From positions 1-64,000 of the forward strand of contig DASWJQ010000118.1 in NCBI GenBank assembly GCA_036397095.1: DNA of 64,000 nucleotides. The letters are read 5' to 3'. Below are positions 17,115 to 24,471 of the stretch, piece by piece. Both the position numbers and the translations under genes were made by a program. This DNA comes from DASWJQ01 sp036397095. Its GTDB lineage: Bacteria > Chloroflexota > Anaerolineae > Anaerolineales > E44-bin32. A model generated the notes under the pieces. It was not told the origin of the DNA. It ran no database searches and saw only the letters and a program-made list of their open reading frames with translations. Each line of letters opens with the position of its first letter. The first letter of the stretch is position 1.

Positions 17115-17177
17115 GGTGGTCTCCTTGTGGCCGACGGCCGGCGTGTGGCCAGAAGTCTACCATCGGGCGCCGGCGGC

Positions 17178-17876
17178 CTAGGCGGGGCGGCGACCCCGAT
17201 GAATGGCGACGGTACCCAGCATCAGGCGCTCGGAGCTGACCTGCTGCAGGCCGGCTTGTCGGAGGCGGTTCGCCAGATCCTCCGGCGGCAAGAAGCCTTC
17301 CGTTGAGCTGGGCAGATACTGGTAAGCCTGCGCATCGCCGGCGATCAGCCGGCCCAGGGTCGGGATGACCAGCCGGAAGTGGAGCCAGACCAGCGGCCGC
17401 AAGAGGCCCCGCGCCGGCGGAGTGGTTTCGAGGCTGGCCCAGCGACCTCCGGGAGTCAGCACGCGCACCTGCTCGGCCAACGCCAACGGTAGATCGCCCA
17501 CATTGCGCAGCAGGAATCCCGAGACAACGCCATCGAAGCTGGCATCGGCAAATGGCAGGCGTTGGGCATCGGCCAGCACCCAATGCGGGCGCGGCTGCCC
17601 CGGGCGTTGGCGGCCAACCTGCATCATGCCGGCCGAGAAGTCGGCCGCCACGACGGTGGACGATGGCGATTGGCGCATCACCTCGAAGGCCAGATCGCCG
17701 GTGCCGGCGCCCAGATCGAGCACCCGGCCAAGCGGCGGGCCCAGGGCGGCCACTGTCTGGCGGCGCCAGCTCTGGTCCTGGCCGAGTGTCATGACCCGAT
17801 TGAGCAGGTCATAACGGCCGGCGATGCGGTCGAACATACGGCGGACGAAGCGGGATTTATCGTCAGCAGGATTCAT
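17178..17876 (-). CDS. menG: Demethylmenaquinone methyltransferase (UbiE/MenG)
   Basis: The 232-aa SAM-dependent enzyme performs the last C-methylation of menaquinone. It has the UbiE family signatures FDRIAGRYDLLNRVMTLGQDQSWRR near the N-terminus, LDLGAGTGDLAFEV near residue 52, and DAQRLPFADASFDGVVSGFLLRNV near 104. It lies 24 bp after the ABC permease and 63 bp before ubiX on the same strand. With ubiA, ubiX and ubiD it forms the late quinone set. In this phylum the product is expected to be menaquinone, which is inference. Confidence 0.9.
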   Translation of the reverse strand: MNPADDKSRFVRRMFDRIAGRYDLLNRVMTLGQDQSWRRQTVAALGPPLGRVLDLGAGTGDLAFEVMRQSPSSTVVAADFSAGMMQVGRQRPGQPRPHWVLADAQRLPFADASFDGVVSGFLLRNVGDLPLALAEQVRVLTPGGRWASLETTPPARGLLRPLVWLHFRLVIPTLGRLIAGDAQAYQYLPSSTEGFLPPEDLANRLRQAGLQQVSSERLMLGTVAIHRGRRPA

Positions 17877-17900
17877 TGAGGCCTCGTCTGCGGGCCGAGC

Positions 17901-18641
17901 TCAGCTCACGAACTGCCACGGGCACAAACGCCGGTGGAGCCAGTCGGTGGCGAAGTACAGTCCAAGGCCCAGAGCGCTCATGGCGACCACGCCGGCGTAC
18001 ATCTTGGGGTAGTCGAGCAGGGTTGAGCCGTGCAGGTAGATGTAATAGCCCAGGCCGTAGCTGGTGGCGAACAACTCGGCGACATAGAGCACGGCGACGG
18101 CCGTCCCAATCGACTGGCGCAGTGCGGTCAGAATGGCTGGCAAGCTGGCGGGCAGGTAAACAAAACGAAACAGGGCCCGCCGGCCCGCGCCCAGGCTGCG
18201 TACGGAGTGGATCAGTTCCGGCCGCAATCCGGCCGCCTGGTCGCGGACCAGCACCAGGATCTGGAAGAAGAGAATGATGAAGATGATGAAGATCTTGGGC
18301 AGGTCGCCGACGCCCAGGAAGAGCAGCACCACCGGAACCAGGACAACTTTGGGGACGGGGAAGAGCAAGTAGACGAAGGGCGAAAAAATGCGGTTGAGGC
18401 GTTCCGACTGACCCAGAACCAGTCCGGCCGGCACGGCCAATACGATCGAGAGCAGCATCGAGGCCAGTACCCGCCATAAGCTGAAGGCGAAGTGAATGCC
18501 CAGCGACCGACCCAATTCGGTGAGCAGGGTCTGGCCAACGCGGACCGGATCGGGCAGCACCGGCAATCGTACGATCAGGGCCAGGACCTGCCACAGCACG
18601 AGCAGCACAGCCGCCGCCAGCAGCACATTGCGCCGCTTCAT
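17901..18641 (-). CDS. ABC transporter permease (SsuC/ThiX type)
   Basis: The 246-aa integral membrane protein has about six helices. An EAA-like loop SVRSLGAGRRALFRFVYLPASLP near residue 155 contacts the ATPase, and the C-terminal half has LYVAELFATSYGLGYYI as in nitrate/sulfonate/taurine permeases. It overlaps the ATPase gene by 4 nt (ATGA at 18638-18641) and precedes menG by 24 bp. Its substrate is unknown; see the binding-protein entry. Confidence 0.88.
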   Translation of the reverse strand: MKRRNVLLAAAVLLVLWQVLALIVRLPVLPDPVRVGQTLLTELGRSLGIHFAFSLWRVLASMLLSIVLAVPAGLVLGQSERLNRIFSPFVYLLFPVPKVVLVPVVLLFLGVGDLPKIFIIFIILFFQILVLVRDQAAGLRPELIHSVRSLGAGRRALFRFVYLPASLPAILTALRQSIGTAVAVLYVAELFATSYGLGYYIYLHGSTLLDYPKMYAGVVAMSALGLGLYFATDWLHRRLCPWQFVS

Positions 18642-19432
18642 CCAGCGGCCTCCAGCGTCAGGCGCAGTTGTTTGACCCGGTCGGTGTAGCCATGTGACCC
18701 GCGAAAGGCGGCAGAGGCGGCTGCCGGTTCGGACAGGACGACTGGGTCCCGGTTGGGCAAGTCGCCCAGTACCATGACGTGTTGGCCCATTAAGGCGGCT
18801 TCTTCAATGGAATGGGTCACCAGGATGGTGGTCAGGCCATGCTCCCGCCGGAGATCGAGGATCAAGTCCTGCAGGCCCTCGCGGGTGGGCGCATCGAGCG
18901 CGGCGAGCGGTTCGTCCATCAACAGCAGATCGGGACTGAGGGCCAGCGTCCGGGCGATGGCCACCCGCTGGCGCTGGCCGCCTGAGACTTGTGACGGGTA
19001 GCTGCCAGCCTGGCCGGCCAGTCCAAGGCGATCGAGCCAGAAGCTCACCCGCTGCTGGATTTGCAGGTCTTCCTCATCCCGCGGCGCATGCGTGCCGTCG
19101 GGACCGTAGAAGCCGCGGATGCGCAGCCCAAGCGACGCGTTCTGAAAGACCGTGGCCCACGGCAACAGGCCGAAGTCCTGCAAGATCAAACCGGTGCGCG
19201 GGCGCGGCCGGCCAATAGGCTCGCCGCGGACGCGCACCTGGCCCGAGGTCGGCTGGCGCAGGCCCGCCAGCAGATAGAGCAGGGTGGATTTGCCACAGCC
19301 GGAAGGGCCGAGGATGGACCAGGCTTGCCCCTCGGCCACTTGCCAGTTGAACTCCTGGAAGACAGTCTGGCTATCGAGGTAGGTGAAGGTGAGGTTGTCG
19401 GCCTCGACCATCAAGCTGGCGGCTGTGGACAT
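18638..19432 (-). CDS. ABC transporter ATPase (SsuB/TauB type)
   Basis: The 264-aa nucleotide-binding subunit has Walker A GPSGCGKST near residue 42, a Q-loop LILQDFGLLPW, signature VSGGQRQRVAIAR near 149 and Walker B LLLMDEPLAALD near 171, with H-loop VTHS. A roughly 20-residue insertion between the Q-loop and the signature (GFYGPDGTHAPRDEEDLQ) is longer than in typical SsuB/TauB. It is coupled to the permease by a 4-nt overlap and lies 10 nt after the binding-protein gene. Confidence 0.92.
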   Translation of the reverse strand: MSTAASLMVEADNLTFTYLDSQTVFQEFNWQVAEGQAWSILGPSGCGKSTLLYLLAGLRQPTSGQVRVRGEPIGRPRPRTGLILQDFGLLPWATVFQNASLGLRIRGFYGPDGTHAPRDEEDLQIQQRVSFWLDRLGLAGQAGSYPSQVSGGQRQRVAIARTLALSPDLLLMDEPLAALDAPTREGLQDLILDLRREHGLTTILVTHSIEEAALMGQHVMVLGDLPNRDPVVLSEPAAASAAFRGSHGYTDRVKQLRLTLEAAG

Positions 19433-19442
19433 GTCTTGGTGG

Positions 19443-20396
19443 CTACGGCAGGAAGCTGTCGTCGACCGAGCTGTCGTAGCTGACGTCGACCTCGATCAGG
19501 CCTTCCTGCTGCGTCCAGTCCAGCACATCGGCAAACTGGGACACGCTTGGGACGGAAGCGGCTGGGAAGTCTGGGACCGCGTAGCTGCCCAGGATCGGCG
19601 CCGGCACCAGCCCTTGCTCGGTTAGCAGGTCCTGCCAACGCGCTTTGTCAGTGTTGACGGCCTCGACGGCTTGCTCGACCGCCGCCAGGAAGCCGCGCAC
19701 TGTGTCCGGGTTCTGCTCGACGTAGCTGGCCCGGAACGAAATTACGCTGTTGCCGATCGACGGGTCGGCCGTGTCATCGATCACAACCACGGCCCCGTTC
19801 TGAATGGCCAAGGAGGCCAGCGGATCGGGCAGGTTGGCGGCCTGCAATTGACCGGATGTCAGCAGCGTCATGCGTTCGCCGATGTTGGGCACGGCCAGCG
19901 TCTCGATCTGGTCGGGAGTCAAGCCGGCACCTTCGAGCAGGCGATCGGTGGTATAGGCGATGACAGTTCCTTCGGACACACCGATCGGCACGCCGGCCAA
20001 CTGCGCGACGCTCTCGATGCCGCTGTCGCCGGCGGCCAACACGCGATACTGCGGATAATCCAGAGTGGCCGTGCGGGCAAAGCGCACGATCACGATCTGG
20101 GTCTGTTCACGATTGTAGAGCATGGTCGAGACAAGGTCATTGATCATGGCATCGATCTGGCCAGCCTGCATCAACTGGTCGCGTTCGGCGGCCGATGACA
20201 CCGGTATGAACTCGACGCTGACGCCTTGTTCCTCGAACATGCCTTCGGCTTGGGCGACATACATCGGCAGTCCATCGAGGATGGGCAGCATGCCAACACG
20301 GACGGTCGTTGCCTGGGCGCTCCCGCCGCAGGCCGACAGGGCCAGCGGCAGGACCAGGGCAAGGATCAAGATCAGCGGGGTAACACGGCGGGCCAT
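19443..20396 (-). CDS. ABC transporter substrate-binding lipoprotein (NMT1/ThiY-SsuA-like)
   Basis: The 317-aa precursor has a lipoprotein signal with lipobox LSAC (Cys near residue 22). The mature part matches the NMT1/SsuA fold: VRVGMLPILDGLPMYVAQAEGMFEEQGVSVEFIP, then the two-lobe pattern with MTLLTSGQLQAANLPDP. These proteins bind small, often aromatic or anionic, ligands such as thiamine precursors or sulfonates. The gene lies 15 bp after ubiA and directly before its ATPase and permease, inside the quinone operon. Uptake of a quinone precursor is therefore a reasonable but unproven guess. Confidence 0.88.
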   Translation of the reverse strand: MARRVTPLILILALVLPLALSACGGSAQATTVRVGMLPILDGLPMYVAQAEGMFEEQGVSVEFIPVSSAAERDQLMQAGQIDAMINDLVSTMLYNREQTQIVIVRFARTATLDYPQYRVLAAGDSGIESVAQLAGVPIGVSEGTVIAYTTDRLLEGAGLTPDQIETLAVPNIGERMTLLTSGQLQAANLPDPLASLAIQNGAVVVIDDTADPSIGNSVISFRASYVEQNPDTVRGFLAAVEQAVEAVNTDKARWQDLLTEQGLVPAPILGSYAVPDFPAASVPSVSQFADVLDWTQQEGLIEVDVSYDSSVDDSFLP

Positions 20397-20411
20397 GGTG
20401 GTTTCCTTCTC

Positions 20412-21287
20412 CTAGGGAATGTTGGGCACCAGGACGGCGGCCAACGTGGCGGCAAACAGGGTCAAGCTAATGATTCCGTTGATGTTGAAAAAGGCCAAAT
20501 CCAGGCGTGACAAATCCTCAGGGTGCACGATGGCGTGTTCATAGGCCAGCAGGCCGAGGCTGATGGCGGCGCCGAGCCAGTAAGGCCAGCCGAGAGAAAG
20601 CAGCAGGCCAAGGCCGATGACCAGTGCCGAAGTCAGGGCGTGGAGCACGGCCGAGAGCCGCAGGGCCAGGGTCACACCATAGCGGGCTGGCACGGCGTGC
20701 AAGCCGGCCGACCGGTCAAAGGCCACGTCCTGGCAGGCGTAGATCAGGTCAAAGCCGGTGATCCACAGGGTGACGATGGCAAACAGCAGCCAGGCCGGCA
20801 GGTCGGCGGCCGTGAACAGCGAGCCGCGCACGGCAGCCCAGGCGCCAAGGGGCGCCAGCCCGTCGGTTATCCCCAGGATCAGGTGGGACAGGACTGTGAA
20901 CCGCTTGGTAAATGGGTACCCAAGCAAGAACACGACAGCGCCCGGCAAGAGACGCAGGGGCAGTGGACCCAATTGGTAGGCGGCCAGCGCCAACACGGCC
21001 AGCGCCAGCAGCAGCCCGGCCAAGGCGGTTGGGGGACGAATCCGGCCGCTGACCAACGGCCGGTCGGCCGTGCGCGGGTTGGCCGCGTCGAGCCGCCGGT
21101 CGGCCAACCGGTTGGCGGCCATGCCGACCGTGCGGGCGGCGGCCATGGCGACCGTGATCCACAGGAATGTGGACGGGGAGGGCCAACCATCAGCCGCTAG
21201 CACCATCCCCAAATAGGCGAACGGAAGCGCGAACACGGTGTGCTCGAACTTGATCATTTCCAAGAAGGTAGCGAGCCGTTGGACCAT
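20412..21287 (-). CDS. ubiA: UbiA-family prenyltransferase (4-hydroxybenzoate/MqnP-like)
   Basis: The 291-aa membrane enzyme prenylates an aromatic acid in quinone synthesis. Asp-rich motif 1 is NRLADRRLD near residue 58, and motif 2 is DVAFDRSAG near 180. About eight or nine hydrophobic helices are present. ATG 21287 begins MVQRLATFLEMIKFEHTVFALPFAY, the usual family start, and the longer open frame upstream is not family-like. TACAAT on the same strand at about 21335 may be its -10 box. It is the first gene of the operon running to 14819. Together with UbiD and UbiX it fits the futalosine-type menaquinone route, but mqnA-D genes are not in the window. Confidence 0.9.
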   Translation of the reverse strand: MVQRLATFLEMIKFEHTVFALPFAYLGMVLAADGWPSPSTFLWITVAMAAARTVGMAANRLADRRLDAANPRTADRPLVSGRIRPPTALAGLLLALAVLALAAYQLGPLPLRLLPGAVVFLLGYPFTKRFTVLSHLILGITDGLAPLGAWAAVRGSLFTAADLPAWLLFAIVTLWITGFDLIYACQDVAFDRSAGLHAVPARYGVTLALRLSAVLHALTSALVIGLGLLLSLGWPYWLGAAISLGLLAYEHAIVHPEDLSRLDLAFFNINGIISLTLFAATLAAVLVPNIP

Positions 21288-21360
21288 GGGCTGTTCTGCG
21301 CAGCGTGGGACCGGGGGGGCAGACGACCGCCGGATTGTAACATGCGGAGTCGGCACTGAG

Positions 21361-21440
21361 CGCCAAGCACCAGGCACCTGCGGCAGGTGACTTCCTTCCT
21401 TCGGTGGATCCATGCGAGTGCTTGGCGCCTGGTGCCGTGG
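21361..21440. repeat. Repeat-containing divergent gap between ubiA and the MFS gene
   Basis: CACCTG-CGG-CAGGTG (21375-21389) is a small perfect hairpin. It is flanked by GCCAAGCACCAGGCACC and, about 55 bp on, TGCTTGGCGCCTGGTGCC, which share the same words in opposite orientation. This looks like a dispersed repeat rather than an operator, because copies of such words occur at different distances from the genes. Confidence 0.4.
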
Positions 21441-21467
21441 ACGCTTGCCAACCGCTGGCTTGCACCC

Positions 21468-21485
21468 GATAATCCGCTCCCTATG
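21468..21485 (+). promoter_or_regulatory. -10 box for a leaderless MFS transcript
   Basis: GATAAT at 21468-21473 ends 9 nt before ATG 21483, and there is no Shine-Dalgarno sequence. The distance fits transcription starting close to the start codon. This also supports ATG 21483 over the longer upstream frame. Confidence 0.5.
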
Positions 21486-22748
21486 CAAACATCGGAACCG
21501 CAACAGGCGAAAGACGCGGCCCATATCGGCCGCACCTTGATGGTCGCCCAGGCCCTGTTCACGTCGGGCTATTTCGGCGCGGCAACGATCGGGGCGTTGG
21601 TCGGTGCGGCGCTGGCCGGTGACCCGGCCCTGGCCGGCGTGCCGACCAGCGTCACCCTGGTTGGTTCGGCCGTGTCGGCGCCACTGTGGGGGGTGGCCCT
21701 CGACCGGATTGGCCGCCGGGGCGGGCTGTCGCTGGGTCTGCTGGTGGGAACGGTTGGGGCCGGTATTGGTGCCTACGGCATTGCCACCGGCTCGTTGCTC
21801 ATCTTCCTGCTGGGGGCGCTGGCGATTGGCTCGGCGCGCGGCGCCATGGATCTGGGCCGTTATGTCGCCGGTGAGGTGCAGCCGCCGGCCCGCCGGGCAC
21901 GGGCGATCTCGCGTGTGGTGGTCGCCAGCACCGTTGGCGCCGTGCTCGGGCCGCTGTTGGTCGGGCCCACCGGGCGGGCGGCGGCCAATGCCGGCCTACC
22001 TGAGTTAAGCGGACCCTACCTGCTGGCGGTGCCCCTACTGTTGGCGACGGCCGTCGGCCTGGCGCTGTTTCTCCGGCCCGAACCCCGCCAGATTGCATTG
22101 GCGATCGACGAGCAGCACCCTCAGCTGGGCCGGCCAAGCGGCATGCGCCGGCCGTGGCGGGAAATCCTGGCCGCCCGCGGGGTGCTGACGGCCTCGTGGG
22201 TGATGGTGACCGGTCAGGTCGTGATGGTGCTGCTGATGGTGATCACGGCGCTGCATATGCAGGAGCACGACCACAGCCTGTCCAACGTTTCGCTGGTGAT
22301 TTCGTCCCACACCTTCGGTATGTTCGCCTTCTCGGTGGTCTCGGGCTGGCTGACCGACCGGCTGGGGCGCGGGCCGACCATCCTGGTGGGCCTGGTTGGT
22401 CTGGCGGCGGCCTGCCTGGTGTCGGGCCTATCGACCGAGCTGGTGCCGCTTTCACTTTCCCTGTTCCTGCTGGGCCTGGGTTGGAACTTCTGTTACGTGG
22501 CCGGCTCGACGCTGCTGGCCGACCAGTTAGGGGCCAGCGAGCGAGCGCGGGTCCAGGGGCTGAATGATGCGTTGATTGGCTCGACCTCGGCGCTGGCCAG
22601 CCTGGGCAGCGGATTTGTCTTTGCCGGCATTGGCTACCAGACGATGGGCTGGCTGGGCGCCGCCTTGTGTTTGCCGCCGGCCCTGGCCGTCATCGGCTGG
22701 CGCAACCGGCTGGCCCCCGATCAAACTGGGGCTCCCGGGGAGGCATAA
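21483..22748 (+). CDS. Major facilitator superfamily transporter
   Basis: The 421-aa protein has about 12 hydrophobic segments. An MFS motif A-like loop is present in each half: LDRIGRRGGLS near residue 80 and LTDRLGRGPTI near residue 288. A central charged loop (about 200-225) lies between the six-helix halves. This is a drug/metabolite efflux-type architecture with an unknown substrate. It is divergent from ubiA. A hairpin follows its stop, and the next gene converges. Start ATG 21483 gives a short cytoplasmic N-terminus; upstream residues are repeat-derived. Confidence 0.85.
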   Translation: MQTSEPQQAKDAAHIGRTLMVAQALFTSGYFGAATIGALVGAALAGDPALAGVPTSVTLVGSAVSAPLWGVALDRIGRRGGLSLGLLVGTVGAGIGAYGIATGSLLIFLLGALAIGSARGAMDLGRYVAGEVQPPARRARAISRVVVASTVGAVLGPLLVGPTGRAAANAGLPELSGPYLLAVPLLLATAVGLALFLRPEPRQIALAIDEQHPQLGRPSGMRRPWREILAARGVLTASWVMVTGQVVMVLLMVITALHMQEHDHSLSNVSLVISSHTFGMFAFSVVSGWLTDRLGRGPTILVGLVGLAAACLVSGLSTELVPLSLSLFLLGLGWNFCYVAGSTLLADQLGASERARVQGLNDALIGSTSALASLGSGFVFAGIGYQTMGWLGAALCLPPALAVIGWRNRLAPDQTGAPGEA

Positions 22749-22752
22749 GAAA

Positions 22753-22777
22753 GGGCCCGACGCACCGCGTCGGGCCC
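22753..22777. terminator. Hairpin between convergent MFS and oxidoreductase genes
   Basis: GGGCCCGACGC (22753-22763) pairs perfectly with GCGTCGGGCCC (22767-22777) over a 3-nt loop. It lies in the 51-bp gap between two convergent stops. A poly-T tail is weak on both strands (TTTCTT on the minus side), but the position fits a shared terminator. Confidence 0.6.
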
Positions 22778-22799
22778 GGACAAGCTGGCGGATTTGGCC

Positions 22800-24398
22800 T
22801 CAGGCGCGCAAGCGGTAGGTGTGGACCCCGGTGGCGCCATCGGGCCGCGAAGGCCGCTTCTCGACCACCTGCAATTGGCCGGCGCCGTCGTAGGCGCGCA
22901 CGGCGAAAACGTGCTCACCCTCTTCGAACGGCCACTGGTAGCGCCACTGAATCCAACTTAGCGGGCTCAGCGGTGGTGAGCGCAATTCGGCCTCGACCCA
23001 CTCGCCGCTATCGACCTGCACCTCGACGCGGCTGATGCCGCCGTCACCCGCCCAGGCGATGCCACCGACCGGCACCGTGTTGGTAGCCTCATCCAGATGC
23101 TCGACGGCAACCGTGTCGACCACCGAGGTCGTCAGGACGAAGGCTTCCTCGCTCCAGCCCCGATCGACCCAGTAGCCAGGGCCCTGTTCGTCGATCAGCT
23201 CCATGCGCACGATCCATTTGGGCTGCTTCATGCCGAAGCGGTTGGGCAGGTAGATTCGGAGGGGGAAGCCATGCTCGACAGGGAGCGGCACCCCGTTCAT
23301 GGCGTAGACCAGCAGCGTTCGTCCGTCGAGGGCATCGTCCAGCGCGACGCTCTCGTAGAAGCCATCGGCCGACTCGATGTAGACCTCCTGGGCGCCGGCC
23401 TGGACCTGCGCCTGTTCGAGGATGGTGCGGAAGGGGACACCGGTCCAATGGCTGGTGCCGGTCAGGTCACCACCGACGGGATTGGAAATGCACTGCATGG
23501 TGACCACCTGGGTCACCGAAGGGTAGGTCAGGATATCGTCAATCGTCAGTGACAATGGGTTGTTGACCAGGCCGCCGATATCCAACTTCCAGCTTGCGCC
23601 GTCGACCCGCGGCGGCGTGGTGTTGATATCAATCCGGTAGAAGTTCTCATTCGAGGTAACTTCGGAGCGGGTACCGGGAGCCGGCTCGATGCGGGCCGCC
23701 AGCTCTGCCTCCGGCGGCGAGGCAGCCGGACCCGACGTGTCCTCAATTTCCAGGGGCGGCAGCGCCCCGGCCGTTGGCTGTTCCTCTTGGGCCAGCAGGC
23801 GCCCCAATCCCAGGGCGGCCAGCGCCGCTGCCAGCGAGCCGCCGCTGGCCCAGGCCAGGAAGCCACGGCGCGTCATCAGCTCGGCATCTGGCTGGCTGAT
23901 GGACGCCAGTTGGGCCAGCATCCAACCCAGGGCCAGCCCCCAGCCGACCAGCAGGAAACCAATCCACAGGATGGCGGCCGGCCAGCCGGCCTCCGGCTGC
24001 CCGAGTGCGGCCTCGATCGCCAGTGTCACCAGGGTCAAAACCAAGCCACCGGCGGCACCTGCCCGCAGCGGGGGGACATTGCGGGCGGAGCGCAGCCATT
24101 CGACGGCCACACCCAACACCACCCCGCCCCCGACCAATTGGAGGATGGCCATCGTTTGCTCGATCGCTTTGGCCGCGGACGAGGTCTCGCCGAGATTGAG
24201 CTGGCGGATGATCATGACAATCGTGTCGATGCCAAAGGTGATCAGGCCGCCGGGCAGAGCGCGGGCTATCCAATCGAAGATGTCGAATGGCACAAAGGGA
24301 AGACCGGCAAGGGCCTGGCCCAGATAATTGATGGACATCACCGTCAGACTGGTGACGCCGCCCAACAGGCCAGCGCGGAGCAGCGAGCTTCGGTTCAT
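22800..24398 (-). CDS. Sulfite-oxidase-family molybdopterin oxidoreductase fused to a membrane domain
   Basis: The 532-aa protein has an N-terminal membrane part of about four or five helices (residues 1-165). A twin-arginine motif TRRGFLAW follows at 176-183, leading into another hydrophobic helix (184-203), then an acidic linker. The C-terminal half (about 235-532) is a YedY/sulfite-oxidase-like Mo-cofactor domain, with the Mo-ligand Cys in VTMQCISNPVGG and a terminal Mo-co dimerisation-like Ig domain. The catalytic domain would face outside the cytoplasm. ATG 24398 was chosen over 24443 for its SD-like GGGAG and because the extra residues are atypical. It lies 73 bp after ubiD on the same strand. 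Confidence 0.85.
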   Translation of the reverse strand: MNRSSLLRAGLLGGVTSLTVMSINYLGQALAGLPFVPFDIFDWIARALPGGLITFGIDTIVMIIRQLNLGETSSAAKAIEQTMAILQLVGGGVVLGVAVEWLRSARNVPPLRAGAAGGLVLTLVTLAIEAALGQPEAGWPAAILWIGFLLVGWGLALGWMLAQLASISQPDAELMTRRGFLAWASGGSLAAALAALGLGRLLAQEEQPTAGALPPLEIEDTSGPAASPPEAELAARIEPAPGTRSEVTSNENFYRIDINTTPPRVDGASWKLDIGGLVNNPLSLTIDDILTYPSVTQVVTMQCISNPVGGDLTGTSHWTGVPFRTILEQAQVQAGAQEVYIESADGFYESVALDDALDGRTLLVYAMNGVPLPVEHGFPLRIYLPNRFGMKQPKWIVRMELIDEQGPGYWVDRGWSEEAFVLTTSVVDTVAVEHLDEATNTVPVGGIAWAGDGGISRVEVQVDSGEWVEAELRSPPLSPLSWIQWRYQWPFEEGEHVFAVRAYDGAGQLQVVEKRPSRPDGATGVHTYRLRA

Positions 24399-24471
24399 CG
24401 GCAGGACACTCCCTGGTTGCGATCGCATATTGTTGGCAAGCATAGGCCCCAGAGATTGCGAGAAGGTTACG

